64,000 nucleotides of DNA from Carya illinoinensis. Taxonomy: Eukaryota > Streptophyta > Magnoliopsida > Fagales > Juglandaceae. A program made the position numbers and the translations under genes. Positions within the stretch are counted from its first letter, which is position 1; each line of letters opens with the position of its first letter. The stretch lies in assembly GCF_018687715.1 (NCBI RefSeq), contig NC_056766.1, forward strand, positions 42,076,933 to 42,140,932, given 5' to 3'. Under the pieces are notes generated by a model, which was not told the DNA's origin, did not search any database, and was given only the letters and a program-made list of their open reading frames with translations. Positions 24,591 through 38,105 of the stretch are shown here, piece by piece.

Positions 24591-25187
24591 AGGTCGGAAT
24601 ACCAATATTTATTCGTGGGAAATGATTTCTATGGTCTCGTTAGTGTGTTGCTACCACATAGATCTTTTGAAAAAAGTGAGTCTTATAAAAAAAATCTTTT
24701 TCATAACAGGTCCCCTTTTTTATTCAAAGGCTGTGCTTGCATACCCTAAACATGTAGACAGCAAGACCCATTTTTCATTATTATTGCACCCACTTCAATG
24801 GTTTTTCAGGCTTGTCAAAAATCAAGTTTGCAAATAGATTTTTTCTAAGCTTCTCCATTTTATAGTTCTGTCCACAAGAAAATTGTGTCACATATACATT
24901 TTATTTCAGTCCATACTACACTACGTGACTTGATATAATATGTTAGATTATAAAATTATTAGTACTTATACTTAATAATCTCATAACACTCCAACATCTA
25001 TCTTATATATAGTTTTCATTTTTAAAATTTAGACCAAATCCCTCGTAAATGAGCTCCACTAAAGTTGTCAGTCACATTTATATTTAGCTAGATGCCACGT
25101 GACACGCACCATTATATAATAAATATAAAAGCAACATATCTCTCCGGTCTCCCTTTCTTTCATATTTTTTTATTTATTTCTTTTCTT

Positions 25188-25628
25188 TCATAAATCATGA
25201 GGGCTATTGGTTTTTTCCTTTTCCTTTGCTCTCCTTGTAAGCAGTAGGGCTGCAGAATTTCCTGTTTGATTTGATTTTGCCTTCGTCTGCAGATCATCAT
25301 GCTTGCAAGTTGGACAAGCATTAACGAACGGATAGCGTGGAGAATTGGGTACGTAAAGTCTAGCTTCGTCTCTATTTTCTACTGTATTTCCAAGCAAAAC
25401 AGGGTACTTGACAACACGATGATAAAAATTGGTAAAAGTTAAAGAACACAGAAAAGTGAAGCTGGGATTGACAGATGAAGACGAGGAGGACTCTGTTGTG
25501 CATGGTGGAATCTTCACATGAGTAAGATGCTCTCTGCTTGTTTTCAGGACTGACCATGTGCAGATTGCCTTGAAGACATTGAGTTTGAGAAAGAATTGGG
25601 TTATTGAACATACAAAAATGGTTCTCAC
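25188..25628 (-). other. Unrecognised open frame, doubtful gene
   Basis: A 146-codon open frame on the minus strand whose C-terminal half (NSPRYPFVNACPTCKHDD..., then a Lys/Glu-rich tail) has a more protein-like composition than its surroundings. I recognise no family, signal or domain, and I can place no supporting exon. It may be chance, or an exon of an unknown gene. Confidence 0.15.
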
Positions 25629-25681
25629 TAAGTTTGGTGCTTCTTTGGGTTGGAGAGCCCATTGTGATTTTGAAGAAATTC

Positions 25682-26005
25682 ATTGGTTAACTCATTTCAT
25701 AAAATTGGTTCCACAAGATATGATTGCTCATTACTTATAAACATGTTCAAGACCATGTCCACAGACAATATGAGATTTATTCATCAACACTCTCTCACGT
25801 GTAGGCTAATATTTTTTTCTGGACTTGTCACCGAATAAGTAGTATAGATCCTCATTCGTTCTATGGCAGATTCTGATGCCATGAAAAAATTCATTAGCCT
25901 AACTCATATCTTAAAACCAATTCTATAAAAGAGAATTGCTCATTACTTATAAACATACCTAAGACTATGTCTACACGCAATATAAGATTTATTTCTCAAC
26001 AAATT
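25682..26005 (+). repeat. Two diverged direct copies of an LTR-like repeat
   Basis: Two segments (25682-25805 and 25893-26002) share AACTCAT..., TTGCTCATTACTTATAAACA, AGACYATGTCYACA and CAATATRAGATTTATT in the same order. The left one continues into CTCACGTGTAGGCTAATATT. Diverged inverted copies occur at 38497-38785. The wording resembles LTR-derived dispersed repeats of woody plants; no internal retroelement ORF is present. Confidence 0.5.
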
Positions 26006-29000
26006 TGAGTTTATAATATTGGTTGCGAAAAAGAAAACTCGTGGGATTTTATCATCTTAGTCATACCTGCTAATGTGGGATATTTGAAGTAGTTTTATAT
26101 GTCTACTACTTAAATGAACAGCAGCATATGTGATTGGGAGTGACCTGATCAAAGAATATCCAGTGGCTGTGAAAGCTTTTATGTATATGCTATTTCACAA
26201 CCAAGTGAACATGGTAAGGCAGAAAGGAGTATGAATTCATGCTCTTATCTTCAATTTCTCACTGTATAAGCCCTGGAACTGCAGCTTAATCAGTGAGAAC
26301 TTAAACACTTAGTACAATGCTTATTGCACATTCACTTTCAAAGTAAATTTTAGCAAACAGACATGATTGGGTCCCAGACAATCCTAAAGTTGCAATCAGG
26401 ATCTCCAAAATCATATCAAAATGATATTGAGCTTAATCTTTACTCCAACTTACATCCTGTTGAGTTTGGGAAAGAATAAAGTTGCATCCAAGATCCCACA
26501 ATGATGTCCAAATCATTATGAAAGTCTTGGTATTTTCGTACCACTTTCTCTAGTCTTTTGATTCCACTTCACTGATTGTGTTCAAACCAGATTCTAGATA
26601 TGTGTTTAGACTTGTAATCTCTATAGCATGACTAATGATTGAGGCAAAAGGAAATGGGCTAATGTAATCTCTCTGCCCATCTATTTGTCAGCACCCAATT
26701 GGCCAGATGGAGGTGGGACTCTCATACTGATGCATGAATATAAGTCTATGAGATGGCTCAAAACTTTCAAGGACACCAATATATTGTTCATGCATTTTTT
26801 TCTGTTGTTTTCCTCATGCTTTTATAACATACCAAGATAAAGCATATCACTAAACTCAAAACACAGTTCAAGCCACCGATGGCCTTGCGATTGTCTTCTC
26901 GAGTTGTGGAATCTGCACGCTCCTCCCATATTGTTTGATCAAATTTTTTAACAATTCGACTGGAAACCCAGACCGTATCCCGATGCCATTAGACTAGTGT
27001 TTTCTCTAGATCATTGAGAATACAACTATTTTTATGTATTCTCATATGTTTATAAACTATTTTTATTACTATTCACAGATATCTTAATATATTCTTAATA
27101 TCCAAATGAGCCGTCTATCTAAAATTAGAACCAAAACAGTAACTGAGCCTCAACAATGGATGCCATCAAGGTAAGACTGGTAATCAGGATTCAAGCAAAT
27201 CGACAGATTGATCACCAAGGCTCACTGCTTCAAGTTCAAGTCATTGAGATGGGAGGCCGAAGATTGATTCCTAAGAGAAAAATTGATAGGGGCCAGTCTT
27301 TTGTACTACTACTTAAACAGTGAAGTGCTGGCCCAGGAGGAAACAGATATCCTGAATAGCTTTATGATGTTATCTGATATTTTGGAGCCCACTACAAATC
27401 CATCCTTCTCCTGCTTTCTAGCTCCCCTTCTTTTCTCAGTTTGATTCATGTTGTGGAGGACCTATGTCCCTTACCTGGTCCGTTTGTTGGTGGGTAAACA
27501 CATCACTTATCGAGGACTCATTGCATCTATTAAGAAAAAGAAAATACCAACACTTTTGTTAGAATTATATTAGCAAGAGAAATAATATTTATAGTCGTGA
27601 GTGCATAAACGCCGCTCAACTACTTTGAAAAAAGTGAATAAATATAAAATCTATATAAAAAAATTAATTATGAAAAAATTAATTTTGTAATAATAATAAA
27701 GAGAAATGCTTTAGTTATAGAGTGATTTCAAAAGTGTAAATCTATAATTTAATGTGATTTGATGCGATACATCATATTATAAAATTATTTTTATTATAAA
27801 TTAAATCACATAAAAATATACGTTAATTTATAGTTTTTATATATTCTCTTTATGTTTATAATGCTTCTCTTTTATCCACTTGAAAGAAGTAGTAGCTCTA
27901 GAAAAAAATTGCATGGAAGTGTTCCAACGTTGATGGCCCCTACCAATCAATAAGTAGCCTTTCAAATGCAAACAAACTAAAGCTAGCAAAAGCCAAGATT
28001 GATATGGATAGATCTACCTAGCTCAGCTTGTTTTTAGTGTTTTATGGTAGATGTGGAAAAGCAGTCCAATTTCTGCATTGCTGACTCCTGAGAGATTCTG
28101 TACCGAGTGTGATTTCATGGGTTGCAGCTGTATGAAATGGACACATGAGAGGAAAAGTTAGGCCCACAACCTTCCCTTTCAGCAACTGAATCCCACAACC
28201 TCCATACATCCCAAGCGATTGTTCCGTTTTGTATGCAAAAGCTACCCGCAGTCTAAGGACAATAGGACAATTTTAACTTACTTTTCCCTGCACTTCGTCC
28301 ATACCATACATTTTATATATTTTAAAATTATATTTTTTATATTTTTTAATTTAAATTTTATTTTATTTTTATTAAATTAATTAAATTATTCTAATTATCA
28401 TTCATACATTATATATTTATTATAAAAAAATAAAAAAAATAAAAAATAAATAAATATAATATATAATATATAGTGTGTATAGATAATAAATAGAATTATT
28501 CTATTCAAAATCAAAATACTAGATACAATATCAAGGTGAGTAAGTTTTATGTATTTTCTTTAAAAGAAGTAGGACCCTAGATAATTTTAAAAAAAATGTT
28601 ATTTTTTCACATAAGACTCATATTTTCCGTACTTTATTCAAAGTTAATTCACAGAATTTATATATTTTAAGATTGTATAAATAATTTTTCTTTAAAATTT
28701 TTTATTTTGCTAAAATGTATTATCTATATTTAGATAATATATATATATATATACTCGTATCCTTGTTGCTAACATAGCACATATCATCGAATCATTAAAA
28801 TATATGAAAAATATACTCTTATTAAAATTAGAGAATGATAAATGACTCAACACAATTTAATGGTAATTGGATGTTAAAAAAATAATATATGTTGTAAGAT
28901 TTGATTAATTTATGAAATGTGACATGAAAAATTGTTGATAATTTAGATTATATATTATAAAAGGGAACATGGATGAAAGGAATTTTATCATATACTTATA

Positions 29001-29431
29001 TTTAGGCTCGATTTATACTCATATCTTTGGTATGACCTTTTTTTCTTTTATTTTTGTAACTGTAAGTTTCGTATAATTTCTTTAAAATAATAGACAAATA
29101 TAAGACTCACATGCACACGATTCTTACACATCATAAAACTGTATTTAACATTACTCTTTATATATTTATGGGATAAAACAAAAGAGGCACTCGATTATAT
29201 ATTTGAACAAAAAAAAAAAAAAAACCCCACCGAAACAGAAGGAAAAGGCAACCTGAAATTCTTTGCGTATGGCACCTTTTGGCTTTTGTAATGCATGCCT
29301 AGAGCATGATTGGAGTTGGACAAACTACAACAACAGACACATCAAAATGGTTCCAGCCAAAATTGGAGCTGCCTTTCTCTCTTTACAGGAGTCACTCCCT
29401 TTCGATTGATTATAAAAACTGAACTGAGAAA

Positions 29432-29440
<9 letters not shown>

Positions 29441-29471
<31 letters not shown>
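29441..29471. repeat. (AT)n microsatellite
   Basis: A run of about 15 AT units ending in TTATATGG. Confidence 0.9.
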
Positions 29472-29476
<5 letters not shown>

Positions 29477-29849
29477 GGTCTCATATATTACCAAATTCCT
29501 CCAATGTATGTGGATATCCAACTCAAAAACAAGATTATGGTCATTTTTATTTTCTTACTCTAATGTTTCCAATTTTAAAAAATATACATTGGGAGATTTG
29601 ATAATATACAATAAGAAATGATATTTACAATTTTAGGATATGCAAGTCACACGCACTCTCATTAAAAAAGAAATAAGTATATGAAAAAAATGACAAAATG
29701 GTTGGTTATTCAAATAATAAAAATTATATCTAACATTACTCGTATACGGGATCATAATGGCGCAATGGTTGGTTACTCAGATGATAAGAAAATATGGAAT
29801 TCATTACTGGATAAAGTTAGAAAATTGAGTAGATAAATGCATAATTTTA

Positions 29850-30015
29850 TGAGTTTTACTACGTATAAGTAAAATTGCATATTAATTTACGTATCAATAC
29901 TGATTCCTTCATATTCGAAATTTAAATTAGTATTGTTTTCAATAAGATTTACTTTTTGACCAATCACATTAGATTAGTATGCATATGAATAAGTAATTAT
30001 ACTTTAACTAGATTT
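29850..30015 (+). repeat. MITE family B copy
   Basis: TTTTACTACGTATAAGTAAA..., CAATACTGATTCCTTCATAT, GACCAATCACATTAGATTAG..., ATTATACTTTAACTAG. It aligns along its whole length with 14893-15065. Confidence 0.6.
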
Positions 30016-30779
30016 TTCTTAATTTTATATGCATGTCATTGCACTCCCTTATCCCTAATCATTCAAAAAGTTAAAAAGTACTATATTTTTTTAATTTTCC
30101 CAAATAGAGCACAATACATAGATCTGATTTTATGGTATATTTAGTGCACTGAAAGTACTAAAACATGTACCCTTCATCCATTCCTTTTATTCTCCCAATA
30201 TCATTGTGTTCTTTTCAGATTGTGTAGTGGATGCTGAGTCCTTGCCCAAGAGGATGGCATTATATATGAATAATTTAACATGCATATAGCTAAACAAGAG
30301 TACAACACAGCTAGATTTGGCAATCTTAGCTTTTATCATAATTATATTTCTATATAATATGTTAAAATTAGATATATTAAAATATATATATATATATATA
30401 TTCACATGAATCCAAAATTGTTTTGTATTTTAGGGAGACATTGCTCATCTTTTGGACTTTTATATGTCTATAATGCTTAATAATGACAAACCATGAGCAG
30501 AAGGAGACTCCAATGGTGTTTATAAATTAATACATACCTTTGATCCACAAAAACTGGCAGATCTTGAGTCTTGACAAAACTTTCAACTTCTTGTTTGACT
30601 CAAAAACAATGTTTTATATCTTTCCAAAATGAACCTCCCCTTTCATATGGACATCTGTCCCCTTTATTATATATATAATTTATATTTATATTAGTTTTCT
30701 AGGCTAAAATATCATGGTATAATATGACTTTTTATTTAAATAATTGATATATAAAATATATTAAAAAAATATTTATATT

Positions 30780-30970
30780 AATATAAAGTTTAGCTTTTGT
30801 GAAATCATCACTTGTCTTAAGGTAGAGTGTAAAGTTAAGGTTCGAACCCAAGATCAGGACCTCTACCCTGATATTATGCGATATTTTCACTTATTCTAAA
30901 AGTTTAAGCTAATAGAAAGATATAGATTTTATTATTTAATTTACATCTTAACAGCTTTAAAATTTAAAAT
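30780..30970 (+). repeat. Dispersed repeat fragment with tRNA box-B-like motif
   Basis: GGTTCGAACCCAAGATCAGG, then ACCTCTACCCTGATATTATG and TCTAAAAGTTTAAGCTAATA. The exact box-B-like GGTTCGAACCC could mean a SINE-type origin, but no clear box A or target duplication is seen. A weaker echo (TTAGATTCAAACCCCTCCCC) occurs near 15379-15398. Confidence 0.35.
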
Positions 30971-31745
30971 AAAAAATAATATTAATTAAAAAAACTAACA
31001 TAGCTAGGGAGCTTTGTGCCCGAGTTTACTAGCTTTATCCATTTATATTTTTTTATATGGAGAGGTGCATGACCTTTTGAATAGATAGTGATTATAATGG
31101 GTCAATTATTATTTTATTTTATTAATTAGATAGGCTAGGCACATTTGGAGTATAGCTCCATGACAATGCGTGACACGAATATCATACATAGGCAAATTGC
31201 ATAATAACATGCACATGTACTCTACTTCATTGGTGACTTTAATCTATTCCAATATTATATAATATAGTACATGAAATCATAGTCGAGGTTTTACAAGTGG
31301 GGTTTTCAATAAGACTCATTTATATATATAATTTCTTGTGAGTTGGATATGATTGTGATTTCTTATAATTTATGTCACCAATACTTTTTATAATTAGTAG
31401 ATTTCAAAATATCTATTGCTCTGTCCAATAACATTATTAATAAAAAAATCATTTTTAAAGTATATATATGTTTACAGTCAGTATTTGATTCATATAAAAA
31501 ATAAATTTTTTAATAATAGACTTTACTCTTTTTTTTAAAAAAATATACGATACTTATACAATCTATAAGTAAATATATATTACTTTTATTTAATATGTAT
31601 ATATAATACTGAATCATAGAAATAATATCTCTCTAAGTCATAGAAAACTATTATTTTTAGTAAAAAACTATGAAGAATTCTTGTCCAATTGAATTTAAGG
31701 ATACCTCGACTAATATATGCGCTCGCGCGTGTGTTTAGAGAGAGA

Positions 31746-31985
31746 GTAATGCTAACTACTCTGCCGCCTAGTGGTCATCGTTGGGCGTGCCTTATAAGAT
31801 AAATGTCCCTTTTTAATTTTTTTTTCTTTTTTACTTTTTCACATTTTTTAACATGTTTAAATAATTTTAAAAAATAAAAAATACACTTATATACTAATAT
31901 TCACTTTATTAATCATTAAGTAAAAATAATAATTAAAAAAATTTAAATACAAGAGCAGTCAAAATGATAGGACAAATTCATGGGA
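31746..31985. repeat. MITE family D copy
   Basis: Starts AGTAATGCTAACTACTCTGC, then TTTTTAATTTTTTTTTC, TTTTAACATGTTTAAATAAT, TACTAATATTCACTTTATTA and ATCATTAAGTAAAAATAAT. The same order appears at 57955-58200 and, inverted, at 36165-36367. Confidence 0.45.
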
Positions 31986-34900
31986 TACACTAACATTTTC
32001 CATATATATATATATAGTAATTAGATGTAAATAAGAACATTACTAACAATCATGTTAATTAATAATCTAAGGGTATTACCTAAACACAAAGCTATTAATT
32101 TGTAGAAGATTCCCTATGTCTAGGTCACATTATGCATTACTATTTATATATTCTCTAGTAATTATCTTTCCAGCTCATGTCTTCATCTGACTAACAATAT
32201 CACAAATTTTAATATATTATAGCCTAAATACATGAAGCTAGCTGCATATGCTATCCCTCTTAATTGCAACAACAATTTGACCCTAATGATTCTAGAGAGG
32301 TCTTCCATATCTTGAATATTCCAACCTTAGGTTATGTGAATTTTTGTAAATCTATGATCATGATTATCAAATGTAAATCTAACTTTTTTTTTTGGAAATT
32401 ATTAGATTCAAGAATTTCAAATTGACTAATAAATAAGAAAAATCGTGTTCTCAAGTTGATGTGTAGATTATAAAAAAATCATGATAAAATACTTATATAA
32501 AATAATTTAATTTGACAGATAAATTTTAAATTTAGAATCTTATAAATCAAATATTACTATTTAAGTTATGTGGATAATATGCTATACACAACGACTTGAG
32601 GATAGAATAAGTCAATAAATAAACATATGCTTTATTACTCAACATCACATGCACAATATTAGTCAATTAATTTTGGTCTCAAATATTTATTTATGTATCT
32701 TTTTATACATTGATATGTATGACTTGATACGACACGATACGAATATAATTATATAGTGTTTATGCACTCCCACCACTTTAGGAAACATAAGTGATATAGG
32801 ATTGTGAAGAATTATATATTGGAGATCTATAATTCAATGGCAAAGTAGTTATGAATTGGACACAATATTCTGATTAAGAATCAGAAATCATTGGCCTCGA
32901 GACTCCCATATCTAACTTATTAAAGAACCCTCAATCCCAGTGTGGAAAAGAATCCCAATACGATCATCTTATCTTTGACTATAACAACATGTCTTGCTGT
33001 CTTCTATAAACTGCATATTTACTGCCATTTTACCTGCCCACCCCCCACAGGACCACTCTCTGCAGACAGCAAACCCAAATTCCTATACATACTCAGTGCA
33101 TCAAACCCACCCCTTAGCAGACAATTTTCTTTTCTGTTTTGTATAGACAGTGGGTGGTGGTTGGGTTTTGCCTTTGGCATTGCATCAAGTTTAATATTTT
33201 GGCATTATCAAACGTGTTGGGTTGGTTTAATGTTGATTGAATCATGTCTAAGTGATTTGACATGAATTGAGTCTTGGATTTGAATTTGAATATGGATTTA
33301 ACTTAAATTTTTTGTATTATTTACCTAAGTATTTATCAAATTTTCTAGTGAATTCGAGATTTAAACTATAGATTAAACCCGACTTGAAAGGGTATCTAAA
33401 TGACAAGATTTGTCATCTCGACCTCTCTTATCCGATTTTAACTGATAGGATGTTGTTATGGCCCCGACCTAATATAAAAGTCACTTCTGATGTATCATTT
33501 TTACCTTTTTATCATTAAAAAATAAATAAATAAACACGTTTTTTGGTTGATTTAAAAGATTTAGGTTAGGGAACGAAAGAGAGTAAAAGACAGAGAAAAT
33601 GAGAAATAAAATGAAAGTAGCTTTTCACTAACAAACAAAAAGTAATAGAGGGATTATAGCCACAGATCTCGAGACACCAATGAAGACAAATGGCAATAAT
33701 AATGCATTGCTCAAACAGAGGGTTTGAAACCACAAACCAAAAGCAAACAGATCTCATTTATTGCAACACTGACACAAGCATCGTCATTTCTCATCTTTAA
33801 TCATAGCTCATCTGGCGTCTTTCCTGGTAAGTCCACCCAACTTGAATTCTAGATTCCCCAAAAAGGAAAAAAAAAATGTTTTAACCATTATTAATTCCTA
33901 AATTCTACTCTTTTTACTTTCTTACTATGTATATTGCTCATGATTGTAATGATTCATCACACTATATATTACATGTAAGAGTAATGCTAGTATATATTTA
34001 TAAAATGTATAAATGTTATGTAATTTTTTAAAAAAATAAAAAAATTAAAATTTTAAGACATATGAATAGCGAAGGGGCCCTACGAGACCTCTACCTAAAG
34101 TGAAAATAATAATAAAAAATATTAAAATTATAAAGAAATTTTATAAAAATAAACATATAAATAATATGATTTTATGTGATACTTTATATTTATTTTATTA
34201 TAAAAATTAATTTTATAACTTAACGTACTAAATTAATTTATAAATTTATTTTTATAAAATTTCTTTATAATTAAAATATTTATTGACAACAATACATTCA
34301 CCCTAGGAGAGGAGATGAGATTCTCTTTTAGGATAAACCTATCACGAGAGATCCAAGGGTTAGTCAAGTTAGGTCCGAAAGAGGGATTCTATCCATGTTT
34401 TGGGTGAAACTCCATTGCGATGGAATGGATACCGGCAATACTATGACCCAAGCAGGGGTGAGGCTACCACCAAGGGTGGTGTGGCCATCATGAAGAGCTG
34501 ATGTTGACTCCTTAAGGTGGCCACATGACAGCACACGTCTCCTTGTAAGAGACTTGGAGGTGGCTTACGTGCCACACCTTTTCAAATATATTATATATAT
34601 TTATGTAATAGTTTTATATTTATATTAAAATTTAGATAATTAAAATAAAGATACTACTCATTTAAAACCCAATAGTTACATTTCTTGATAGAAGGAAGCA
34701 ATATTTAGAAAACAGTGGATAAGGGTCTTGGCCTATCTATATATAAATATCTGTGATTTTCTATCAGTCACAATTTTCATGATCTTAAAATAAAGATAGG
34801 CTGAAAACCCATACCCAATACTCTCCATATAAAAATATGTGAGGGTTCACAATCTAGAAACAATTGGTTCCTGCAAATACTTGATCAACGATGGCCAGAG

Positions 34901-35914
34901 GTTAGTGTTCTAACGATTCTTTTATTATTAGATATTCTCCAAAATCTTACACAACATGCACATGAGAGGCGGTGTGGCCAAACTCCGCCATTCCTAGAGA
35001 TGGATTGGAATGACGGACTTTTTATGCAACTGATCTCTATTCATTTTATTTTTTTAAAATATTAATGATATATGAATAGCGAGAAATGATATTTACAGTT
35101 ATAGTTGTGCAAGCGGCGTGTAGTCGTTTTAAAAAAAGTGAATTAATATGAGACCCATATGAAAAAAAAATTATTTTTATAATTTTTTTTATTCATTCCG
35201 TACAACCGTTTACATCTCACTTACATGTGCCGACTGCATCTAACAGTTCTGATGAATAGCTATTAATATAAGTCTTTATATAATTATGTTTTAAAATGAG
35301 AATATTTATATAAAATGATATTATTTTACAAATTACTTTACAAAAATGTCCCTCACTTAAAATATAATTGCATAAAATATGATAAAAATAGTTATATCTC
35401 TATCATTTTCTATTTTTAAAATGCTTTATTTTCATTATTTAACATGGCAAATTTTACATCCGTTGACTTGATTTTCAACATATTCTCATGTGTTAAATGA
35501 AAATGTCTTTTTGAATAAAAATAAAGCGCATGTAGCATGAGATGGCTCCCGACAACAGTTTTTATTTATTTTTTTATATTGTTAACAAATATATTTTAAA
35601 AAAAAAAAATTACAGTATTATTAAAAAAATTTCCTTAATTATTAAATAAATAAATAAAAATTGTTGGACCCATTCGGGATGCAACTCTCGGTGATAATAA
35701 TATTTCTCAAAAATAAAAGAGAAAAAGGAACAAACAAAATCATGAGTTAAATGATTAGACAATCAAAAAATAATGGGTTGAAATTCTACATTTGTCATGA
35801 CATTTTCGAACTCTCAAGACTTCTCTTTCAATATTTCGAAAAAATATGGTTGGACGTCCATCCATCAATATCTGTTCAGCCATCAATTCAAAGAATACGA
35901 TCGTAACATTAAGA

Positions 35915-36105
35915 TGCTGTTTGGCATTTTTCATTTTAAATAAAAAAATTTTATTTTATTATTATAATTTTATTTTATTTTCTCATTACAATTCATCTTG
36001 TCATATAATAAACAATTCAATTTTTTTAAATATTAAAATATTTTAATATTTAATTTCAAAATTCAAAATTTTCATATAAAAAATTTTAGTGGTCAAACAG
36101 AACCT
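35915..36105. repeat. MITE family C copy
   Basis: GCTGTTTGGCATTTTTCATT, TTTATTTTATTATTATAATT, CTTGTCATATAATAAACAAT, and a complementary end TGGTCAAACAGAACCTAA. The TGTTTGG...TCAAACAG ends are the family's inverted termini. Confidence 0.6.
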
Positions 36106-36164
36106 AAGGATTCAAATAGATAAATGCGATTTTATCCACTTACTTTGACACTTTATTTTGACAT

Positions 36165-36367
36165 TTCATTCATCTTATTTTTTTAATTTATTTTTTACTT
36201 AATAATGAAATAATTATTAGTGTATTGGTTTTTTTTTTATATTTTTTTAAATGTTTTAAAATGATTAAAAATATGAATAAAAAAATTAAAAAAAAATTAG
36301 AAAATTATATTTTTGCCCAAATGTAACAAAGAGTGGTGCTACTCAAGCGGTAGAGTAGCACCGCTCT
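36165..36367. repeat. MITE family D copy ending in a hairpin
   Basis: AT-rich arm (TTACTTAATAATGAAATAAT, TATTAGTGTATTGG) followed by a strong inverted repeat at 36331-36367: GAGTGGTGCTACTC, loop AAGCGGTA, GAGTAGCACCGCTC, with one G/T mismatch in the stem. The hairpin probably marks one end of the element. Confidence 0.5.
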
Positions 36368-36454
36368 TAAATATAACATCAAGACCAAAAAAAAAAAAAA
36401 TTACTTATTAACATTGAGTATAATCCTTCAACAGTGATTGAAAGGTAATTTTAT

Positions 36455-36605
36455 TTTTGTTATATATAGTTATTTTTGCATAATATTTATACATTTCACT
36501 TATATCATCAGTCAAATAGTTATTTTAAATTAAAAAAGTGGCTCAACCAATTATATTAATAGAGCATATAAAGATTACGTAAAAGTGATTATACATAGAA
36601 TTTTT
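36455..36605. repeat. MITE family A copy
   Basis: TATATATAGTTATTTTTGCA, TTATTTTAAATTAAAAAAGT, ATTAATAGAGCATATAAAGA, ACGTAAAAGTGATTATACAT. It has the same order as 23170-23325. Confidence 0.55.
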
Positions 36606-37125
36606 ATTATTCATTTATACGTATTTTCATTTGAGTTAAAAAAAAAAAAAAGGGAAAGGAGCTAAATGCTACTAATATTTAATTTATTATCTAGATTTCA
36701 TGGAGTCAAGATTCGTGGATGTTTATGTTACAATAAAATAAAATATTGTAACATAAAATATTTATGTTAACTTAAGAGTTTGATTAAATGAAGAGCTAAT
36801 AATATCGATAATGTTTAGGAGCTATTTATATTTTGAAAAAAAAAATATTTATATTATATCTTATAACTTTATCTACAAGTTTTCATAAACAAGTATTGAG
36901 TTACTATAAATATCTTTATATATAATTATATTCATAAAGATTTAAGTAACACGCTTATAATGTGATTTCTTCTTATGATAATTAAAAGTAATAAAAATTC
37001 TATACACCATACTATTATCTTATTTGTATTTTACTAAATAAGATATGATATATTTATCATAATTGAGTGATCATTTATTACATATTTTTTTATCATCAAA
37101 TAGTAATAAATACGCTACATTATAT

Positions 37126-38105
37126 AATACTAGGTGGGAGTAACGTGCAAAGCACGTTTGTCTAATTTTATGAAATAATTATTTGTAAAAAATAATATAT
37201 ATTTTATATAAATTATTGATGTCACTTAATAATTTAAGGCATATTGGAGAAAATAAAAAAAAATTAGTTCAAAATATCATATAATCCAATACATGTGTAT
37301 AACATCTATAATTTTAGCAAAGATGTATACGAAAAATTTAATAAAAGTTTAACACAAACCGGTAGTTCAAAATATGTATCGTTTGATATTTATATTATAA
37401 TTCATCAATTTATGTCATCCTGTAGATAATCAATAGAGACAACATTGAAATTCTAATTTCATGTTGTTTGAGTCGATCAGGGACAACATAAAGTTAAAAC
37501 AATCTTTTTATAAAATTTGTGGTATAATATTTTCTATATATAGCATATATATAAATCATAAAATATATTTTGAAATTATTAGCCAAATTTACTCTTTCTT
37601 GATTAGCTCAAAGACCAAGGCCTTTGTCACGTGCCTATCATAGCAAGCCCACGTATGGAATATGACTTAGCGGAAGATACATCCTACTACCATGGGGAAA
37701 AAAAAAACACTTTGATTAAACACACTTGTATTATATATTATATGAGATTTTTAAATTTGGAATACTCAATAATCTGAGTTAATGAAATGTATAATACACG
37801 TATATTATATTTAGAGATTTACGTCTTATGCACCTAATACATGTGTATATGTTAAGGAGAAAGAGAAAAATATAATAACTAATCTTTAATTACTTATTAT
37901 TATATACACTATTAAGTATTATAATTATTGAGATTAATAAATCACATAACAACATTGAATGCTATCTCTCTCAATATTTATGTCTTCATTTTATGTGTCA
38001 AATCGTTAAAATAAACGGTGTTAACTTTAACGGAAAAACAAGAAAAACCGTTAAAACAAGATTTTTCGTTTCATACACACTTTTTATATATAGAAGATAA
38101 GATAT
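37126..38105. mobile_element. Possible non-autonomous transposon (GTGCAAAGCACG start)
   Basis: Begins near ATACTAGGTGGGAGTAACGTGCAAAGCACG and ends near CACTTTTTATATATAGAAGA. Such GTGCAARGCACG starts and TATATATAG ends are common on Helitron-like or other unclassified plant elements. There is no coding content, and no target duplication is identified, so the class is uncertain. Confidence 0.3.

Larger units (their letters stand above)
21000..25187. other. Intergenic AT-rich DNA, no gene recognised
   Basis: No ORF here has a recognisable domain or gene-like exon structure. Supported contents are a family A MITE (23170-23325), a truncated SINE-like segment (24015-24118) and a family C MITE (24465-24590). 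Short ORFs such as 21521-21823 and 23366-23620 are AT-rich and low-complexity. Confidence 0.6.
26006..31740. other. Intergenic AT-rich DNA, no gene recognised
   Basis: No supported gene. Contents noted: an (AT)n run at 29441-29471, a family B MITE at 29850-30015, an (AT)n run near 30380-30400, and a dispersed-repeat fragment at 30780-30970 with an exact box-B-like GGTTCGAACCC at 30839-30849. The GC-richer stretches (26880-27540 and 28020-28270) contain only short ORFs with no known domain. Confidence 0.6.
31986..37125. other. Intergenic AT-rich DNA, no gene recognised
   Basis: No gene can be supported. A GC-richer block at 34300-34580 (ATCACGAGAGATCCAAGGGT... GGTGGCCACATGACAGCACA) looks like a transposon or gene fragment but encodes nothing I recognise. 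A start-like ATGGCCAGAGGTTAGTG at 34891 with a TATA-like upstream sequence has no following exon. Family C (35915-36105), D (36165-36367) and A (36455-36605) MITEs cluster at the right end. Confidence 0.55.

Noticed and set aside
34891..34907. Possible gene start ATGGCCAGAG followed by a GT donor
   Set aside because: No downstream exon with coding character could be found on that strand.
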